A DNA stretch of 64,000 bases. Source: an uncultured Alphaproteobacteria bacterium. Its GTDB lineage: Bacteria; Pseudomonadota; Alphaproteobacteria; CAAGCB01; CAG-977. How positions within the stretch are numbered: position 1 is the first letter of the stretch; each line of letters opens with the position of its first letter. The notes beneath the pieces are model-generated. The model had not been told where the DNA came from and searched no databases. It was given only the letters and a program-made list of their open reading frames with translations. Where the stretch lies: positions 124,001-188,000 of the forward strand of contig CAKQWA010000001.1 of assembly GCA_934277945.1 (NCBI GenBank). The letters run 5' to 3'. The position numbers were made by a program, and so were the translations under genes. This document shows positions 59,688-64,000 of this stretch, piece after piece.

Positions 59688-61141
59688 ACGTTGCGCTGCC
59701 GCAAGACGACATCAGACGCCTGAAACGCGAAATTCTGGTGCGCATGATTTGTGCTTTTTTCGGTGAAGATTTCGCCGAAAGCGTCCGTTTAATCCCGCTT
59801 GATATGCGTCCGAAAGGCTCGGAAGTGCCTTACCGGTGCTGTATCTACAAGGAACGCGCCATTTTGCGCGACCGTCTGATCGCCGGTCTGGGGCAGGCGA
59901 TTGAAGACGACGACGAACGCACGGACCTGACGCAATACGCCCGAAACGCGCTGGAACGCGCGGAGCCTGAAAGCAAGCCTTTGACCGTTTTGGAGGCGGC
60001 TTGCAAAGGGTGCGTCGACAGCCGCATTTATGTCACCGATTTGTGTCAGGGCTGCGTTGCGCGACCGTGTCAGAATACCTGCCGTTTCGGCGCCATCAGC
60101 GTTAAAAACGGCAAATCGCACATTGACCCCGAAAAATGCAAAAAATGCGGCATGTGCATGCAGGTTTGTCCGTATCAGGCGATTGCGCGCACGATCGTCC
60201 CGTGCGAAAACGCCTGTCCCGTCGGCGCGATTACAAAAGACGTGCACGGTCGCGCGCACATTGATTTCGACAAATGCATCACTTGCGGACGCTGTCTGTC
60301 CGTCTGTCCGTTCGGCGCGATTCACGAAAAAAGCCAGCTGATTGATATTTTAAAAAATATCAAAAACGGCAAGAAAGTCGTCGCGATGTTTGCGCCGGCT
60401 CTGCTCGGTCAACTCCCCGGCTCGCCCGAACAACTGCACACGGCGCTGAAAAAAATCGGCTTTTGCAAAGTGTATGAAGTCGCGCAGGGCGCGGATATCA
60501 CGATTGCGAACGAAGCCGCCGATTTCAAGGAGCGCATGGCGGAAAACGCGCCGTTTATGACGACGTCGTGCTGTGCGGGATACAACGAACTGGTCAAACG
60601 CCACATTCCCGAACTGAAACCCTATGTGTCCGCGACGCGCACGCCCGCTTACTACACGGCGGAACTGGCGAAGAAGAACGACGCCGGCGCCGTGACCGTG
60701 TTCATCAGCCCGTGCATTGCGAAACGCCGCGAGGGACGCGACAACCCGAACATCGACTTTGTGTTGAGTTTTGAGGAATTGGGCGCGCTGTTCATCGCCA
60801 TGCAGATCGACATTGAAGCGCAGGAACCGACTCCGTATGAAGTCGAATCGTCGCGCGAGGCGCGCAAATTCGCGCTGTCTTCGGGTGTATCCGACGCGGT
60901 CAAGACTTATGCGGGCGCGGAATCCGGCATTCAGTCTTATGTCATCAACGGTTTGGACAAGCAGGCGATTCGCGACTTGAAGAAATTTGCGAAAGACGGC
61001 AAATGCCCGTTCGGAAACCTGATTGAAGTCATGTGCTGCGTCAACGGTTGCATAGGCGGCGGATCGTGTTTGAATCCGGCAAAAACCGCGGCGAAGCGCG
61101 TTGCGGAGAATGCCGATAAAAACAAATCTGTGAAATCGTGA
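59684..61141 (+). CDS. [FeFe]-hydrogenase, catalytic type with three [4Fe-4S] motifs
   Basis: The 485-residue protein has an N-terminal domain of unknown type (1-100), a cysteine-rich region (about 107-210) with ferredoxin motifs KCKKCGMCMQVCP and KCITCGRCLSVCP plus extra cysteines, then the H-cluster domain. H-cluster motifs are TSCC (C296, C297), SPCIAKR (C344) and CCVNGCIGGG (C452, C456). The proton-relay cysteine C296 is present, unlike in the sensor paralogue. It resembles the monomeric group-B-like enzymes of fermentative bacteria; the subgroup needs a tree. Probably produces H2 from reduced ferredoxin. Confidence 0.87.
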   Translation: MNVALPQDDIRRLKREILVRMICAFFGEDFAESVRLIPLDMRPKGSEVPYRCCIYKERAILRDRLIAGLGQAIEDDDERTDLTQYARNALERAEPESKPLTVLEAACKGCVDSRIYVTDLCQGCVARPCQNTCRFGAISVKNGKSHIDPEKCKKCGMCMQVCPYQAIARTIVPCENACPVGAITKDVHGRAHIDFDKCITCGRCLSVCPFGAIHEKSQLIDILKNIKNGKKVVAMFAPALLGQLPGSPEQLHTALKKIGFCKVYEVAQGADITIANEAADFKERMAENAPFMTTSCCAGYNELVKRHIPELKPYVSATRTPAYYTAELAKKNDAGAVTVFISPCIAKRREGRDNPNIDFVLSFEELGALFIAMQIDIEAQEPTPYEVESSREARKFALSSGVSDAVKTYAGAESGIQSYVINGLDKQAIRDLKKFAKDGKCPFGNLIEVMCCVNGCIGGGSCLNPAKTAAKRVAENADKNKSVKS

Positions 61142-61198
61142 CACTTTTCTCTAAATAAGGAGCGGCGTCACGATACAAAAGTATAAAAAAGGTGAAAA

Positions 61199-61229
61199 AT
61201 CGAGTAAAATTCTCTTGAAATGACTCGAT
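61199..61229. promoter_or_regulatory. Inverted repeat around the adhE -35 box
   Basis: ATCGAGT (61199-61205) and ACTCGAT (61223-61229) are perfect inverted copies 17 bases apart, enclosing the TTGAAA at 61215. Candidate regulator site. Confidence 0.4.
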
Positions 61230-61245
61230 AAATAGGCTATATAAT
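61215..61245 (+). promoter_or_regulatory. Promoter of adhE
   Basis: TTGAAA at 61215; TATATA at 61238 (17-base spacer) or TATAAT at 61240 (19-base spacer). It lies 37 bases before the ATG. Confidence 0.6.
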
Positions 61246-61247
61246 TC

Positions 61248-61261
61248 GTGAATTAAATCAC
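61248..61261. promoter_or_regulatory. Rex- or CRP/FNR-like operator in the adhE leader
   Basis: GTGA-N6-TCAC palindrome (GTGAATTAAATCAC) directly after the -10 box, where a bound repressor would block transcription. Rex commonly controls adhE by NADH/NAD ratio; the spacing also fits CRP-type sites. Confidence 0.45.
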
Positions 61262-61282
61262 TATAAGCAAAGAGGCAAGAAA

Positions 61283-63898
61283 ATGGTGACAAAGAAAACG
61301 GAAATTGCCGTCGAAGCGGCGACGGACGCCGAAAAGTTGGAACGCTTGATTGAAAGCGTTAAGGAAGCGCAGAAAATTTACGCCACTTATCCGGAAGAAA
61401 AAGTCGACGAGATTTTTAAAGCCGCCGCCACCGCCGCAAACGCCGCGCGCATTCCGCTGGCAAAAATGGCGGTTGAAGAAACGGGCATGGGCGTGGTTGA
61501 AGATAAAATCATCAAAAACCACTTCGCGTCCGAATATATTTACAACAAACACAAAAACACGAAAACGTGCGGCGTGATTTCCGAAGACAAAGTCAACGGC
61601 ACGAAAATCGTCGCCGAACCGCTCGGCGTTATCGCGGGTATCGTCCCGACGACCAACCCGACGTCCACCGCCATTTTCAAGGCCTTGATTTCTTTGAAAA
61701 CACGCAACGCCATCATCTTTTCGCCGCACCCGCGCGCGAAAAAATCGACGATTGCCGCCGCGAAACTGGTTTTGGACGCCGCCGTCGCCGCCGGCGCGCC
61801 GAAAAACATCATCGCGTGGATTGAAGAACCCTCCGTCGCACTGTCCGATCAGCTCATGAAACACCCGCTGGTCGACTGCATTTTGGCGACGGGCGGTCCC
61901 GGCATGGTCAAAGCCGCGTATTCTTCGGGCAAGCCCGCACTGGGCGTCGGTCCCGGCAATACGCCGTCCGTCATTGACGAAACGGCTGACATCAAAACCG
62001 CGGTTTCCTCCGTCCTGATGAGCAAAACGTTCGACAACGGCATGATTTGCGCGTCCGAACAGGCGGTCGTCGTCGTCAACGACGTTTACGAAGCGGTTAA
62101 AAAGGAATTCGCTTATCGCGGCGCTTATTTCCTGAACGAACAGGAACGCGACAAAGTCGGTTCGCTGGTCATTCAGGACGGTCGCGTCAATCCCGCCATC
62201 GTCGGTCAATCCGCTCACACGATTGCGAAAATGGCAGGCATCGACGTTCCCGAAAGAACGAAAGTGCTGATCGGCGAAGTCACGAAAATCGACCTGTCCG
62301 AACCGTTCGCGCATGAAAAGCTCTCTCCCGTTCTTGCCATGTACAAGGCGGACAGTTTTGAACAGGCGACCGACATGGCGCACGCCCTGATCGTTCTGGG
62401 CGGCGCCGGTCACACTTCCGTTTTGCACACGGACGACCGCAAGCAAGACAGAATCAAACACTTTGCTGAAAAACTGCATACGGGCCGCATCTTGATCAAC
62501 TGCCCCGCGACACAGGGCGCTATCGGCGATTTGTACAATTTCAGACTGGAACCCTCGTTGACTTTGGGATGCGGTTCCTGGGGCGGCAACGCCGTTTCCG
62601 AAAACGTCGGCGTCAAACATCTGTTGAACTATAAGACCGTCGCGGAAAGGAGAGAAAATATGCTGTGGTTCAAGGTTCCCTCGAAAATCTACTTCAAACG
62701 CGGCGCGACGGATTTGGCGTTGCGTGAATTGCAGGGCAAGAAACGCGCGTTCATCGTCACCGACAGATACCTTTTCAACTCGGGAACCGTGTACAACGTC
62801 ACGAACGTTCTGGAAGAAGTCGGCATCGACTACCAGATCTTCTTCGACGTCAAACCCGACCCGACGCTGTCGACCATTGCCGACGCTCTGGCGATCGTCA
62901 AAACGTACGAACCCGACGTCATCATCGCGCTGGGCGGCGGTTCGCCTATCGACGCGGCGAAGATTTTGTGGCTGATGTACGAACAGCCGGACACGAAGTT
63001 TGAAGATATCGCCATGCGCTTCATGGACATCCGCAAACGTATCTGCCGTATTCCCGAATTGGGCAAAAAAGCCATGATGGTCGCCATTCCGACGACATCC
63101 GGTACGGGTTCCGAAGTGACGCCGTTCGCCGTTATCACCGACGACAAGACGCACATCAAATACCCCGTCGCCGACTACGCTTTGACGCCGAACATGGCGA
63201 TTGTCGACCCGAACTTCGTCGATACGATGCCGGCGGGTTTGTGCGCCGCTTCGGGTATCGACGCTTTGGTGCACGCCATTGAAGCCTATGTGTCCTGCAT
63301 GGCGACGAACTTCACGAACTCCGAAGCGCTGGAAGCCATTAAACTGGTGTTCAGGTACCTGCCGCGTTCCTATGCGAACGGCAAAGACGATCCGATTGCG
63401 CGTGAAAAAATGCACTACGCTTCGACGATTGCCGGTATGGCGTTCGCCAACGCATTCTTGGGCTTGTGTCACTCGATGGCGCATAAACTGGGCGCGGCGT
63501 TCAACATTCCGCACGGCATCGCCAACGCGCTGCTGCTGAACCAGATCATCAAGTACAACGCGACGGATTGCCCCGATAAACAGGCGATCTTCCCGCAGTA
63601 CCGTTTCCCCTGCGCGAAAAACAGATACGCGCAGATTGCGGACGAAATCGGATTGCAGGGTGCGACGGACGACGAAAAAGTCGAACGTTTGCTTGACGCG
63701 ATCACCGAATTGAAGAAAGCGATTAAAATTCCGCTTTCCATTAAGGAATTCGGTGTGACGGAAGCCGACTTCTACGCGAAACTGGATACGCTGACGGAAC
63801 AGGCTTTCGACGATCAGTGCACGGGCGCCAACCCCGTCTATCCGCTGATGAAAGACATCAAGCAGTTGTACATCGACGCTTTCAACGGCGTTATCTGA
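61283..63898 (+). CDS. adhE: Bifunctional acetaldehyde-CoA/alcohol dehydrogenase AdhE
   Basis: Reduces acetyl-CoA to acetaldehyde and then ethanol, regenerating two NAD+. The 871-residue protein has an N-terminal aldehyde dehydrogenase domain (about 1-440) with catalytic C256 in NGMICASEQAVVV, and a C-terminal iron-dependent alcohol dehydrogenase (about 455-871) with ALGGGSPIDAAKILW, PTTSGTGSEVTPFAVI, GIDALVHAIEAYVSC and CHSMAHKLGAAF providing the metal histidines. Length and order are those of fermentative AdhE. RBS AGAGG lies seven bases before ATG 61283. It follows the hydrogenase operon and has its own promoter. Confidence 0.97.
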   Translation: MVTKKTEIAVEAATDAEKLERLIESVKEAQKIYATYPEEKVDEIFKAAATAANAARIPLAKMAVEETGMGVVEDKIIKNHFASEYIYNKHKNTKTCGVISEDKVNGTKIVAEPLGVIAGIVPTTNPTSTAIFKALISLKTRNAIIFSPHPRAKKSTIAAAKLVLDAAVAAGAPKNIIAWIEEPSVALSDQLMKHPLVDCILATGGPGMVKAAYSSGKPALGVGPGNTPSVIDETADIKTAVSSVLMSKTFDNGMICASEQAVVVVNDVYEAVKKEFAYRGAYFLNEQERDKVGSLVIQDGRVNPAIVGQSAHTIAKMAGIDVPERTKVLIGEVTKIDLSEPFAHEKLSPVLAMYKADSFEQATDMAHALIVLGGAGHTSVLHTDDRKQDRIKHFAEKLHTGRILINCPATQGAIGDLYNFRLEPSLTLGCGSWGGNAVSENVGVKHLLNYKTVAERRENMLWFKVPSKIYFKRGATDLALRELQGKKRAFIVTDRYLFNSGTVYNVTNVLEEVGIDYQIFFDVKPDPTLSTIADALAIVKTYEPDVIIALGGGSPIDAAKILWLMYEQPDTKFEDIAMRFMDIRKRICRIPELGKKAMMVAIPTTSGTGSEVTPFAVITDDKTHIKYPVADYALTPNMAIVDPNFVDTMPAGLCAASGIDALVHAIEAYVSCMATNFTNSEALEAIKLVFRYLPRSYANGKDDPIAREKMHYASTIAGMAFANAFLGLCHSMAHKLGAAFNIPHGIANALLLNQIIKYNATDCPDKQAIFPQYRFPCAKNRYAQIADEIGLQGATDDEKVERLLDAITELKKAIKIPLSIKEFGVTEADFYAKLDTLTEQAFDDQCTGANPVYPLMKDIKQLYIDAFNGVI

Positions 63899-63910
63899 AA
63901 CTGAAATTTC

Positions 63911-63950
63911 AAGAAAGCGGACGGAAACCCCGTTCGCTTTCTTTGTTTTT
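63911..63950 (+). terminator. Terminator of adhE
   Basis: AAGAAAGCGGACGG pairs with CCGTTCGCTTTCTT (one G-U pair), loop AAACC, then a T-rich tail. Confidence 0.9.
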
Positions 63951-63964
63951 GAAAGGCGTGAAAT

Positions 63965-64000
63965 ATGCTGAAACTCAGCGACAAGGTCATCAGCCGTCTG
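63965..64000 (+). CDS. Start of an unidentified gene (3' end outside window)
   Basis: ATG 63965 is preceded by GAAAGG with suitable spacing and opens MLKLSDKVISRL, twelve codons before the window ends. Too short to identify. Confidence 0.5.
   Translation, partial: MLKLSDKVISRL

Noticed and set aside
61253..63514. 753-codon minus-strand open frame opposite adhE
   Set aside because: Shadow frame of a well-conserved AdhE; no motif or RBS.
1..64000. CRISPR arrays, tRNA or rRNA genes, insertion sequences, integrases
   Set aside because: No regularly spaced repeats, no cloverleaf or TTCGANTC-type arms in the gaps, and no transposase or integrase motifs were seen while reading; a covariance search would be needed to exclude small RNAs.

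Overview
The window reads as chromosomal DNA from a Gram-negative alphaproteobacterium with a fermentative, probably anaerobic and host-associated life style. The Gram-negative envelope is shown by the rod-shape genes, the LPS heptose genes, an outer-membrane barrel and several lipoproteins. The alphaproteobacterial assignment rests on the mutS-glnD-murJ order, a CarD regulator, and a relative of the large NAD-dependent glutamate dehydrogenase. Anaerobic fermentation is suggested by two [FeFe]-hydrogenase-type proteins next to the bifunctional aldehyde/alcohol dehydrogenase AdhE. An uncultivated gut alphaproteobacterium would fit, but that is inference. Genes are tightly packed, often with ATGA overlaps, and there is no rRNA, tRNA, IS element, phage or CRISPR array that I can see.

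Layout: 1-5063 holds mreB(partial)-mreC-mreD-mrdA-rodA, the elongasome. 5080-10146 holds three Sel1-repeat proteins around dsbD. 10275-14888 is a compact wall-precursor operon, murL-murD2-dapL-dapF, which supplies D-Glu by the epimerase route and meso-DAP by the aminotransferase route. 14893-16119 holds small unknown genes. 16160-20404 (minus strand) holds an RDD membrane protein, a RibD-C reductase, a ClC channel and a 5'-nucleotidase. 20634-23006 is a large unknown HExxH protein. 23434-25627 is an amino-acid ABC transporter whose binding domain appears circularly permuted and is fused to the permease. 25766-30605 holds dapB, a barrel protein, hldE-gmhA-gmhB and a ROK kinase. 30776-33839 holds two paralogous putative metallopeptidases. 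33953-39245 holds a lipoprotein, an EI24/CysZ-like protein, an adenosine-kinase-like protein, typA and ampG. 39127-41934 (minus) holds an orphan histidine kinase and a short malic enzyme. 42009-48822 is mutS-glnD-murJ. 48873-52416 holds an exported ankyrin protein and three small minus-strand genes. 52555-56065 holds a half-length glutamate dehydrogenase, a SlyB-like lipoprotein and carD. 56274-61141 is a five-gene hydrogenase operon with a PP2C/SpoIIE phosphatase, and 61283-63898 is adhE. A further gene begins at 63965.

Themes: peptidoglycan and envelope building recur throughout (mre/mrd, murL/murD2, dapL/F/B, murJ, ampG, heptose genes). The right end is a redox module in which a sensor-like hydrogenase, a phosphatase, a catalytic-type hydrogenase and AdhE probably handle reductant disposal. 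The least explained genes are the three HExxH proteins, which carry their own promoters and terminators. Several promoters share a TTGA-type -35 box and a TGC-extended -10 box.
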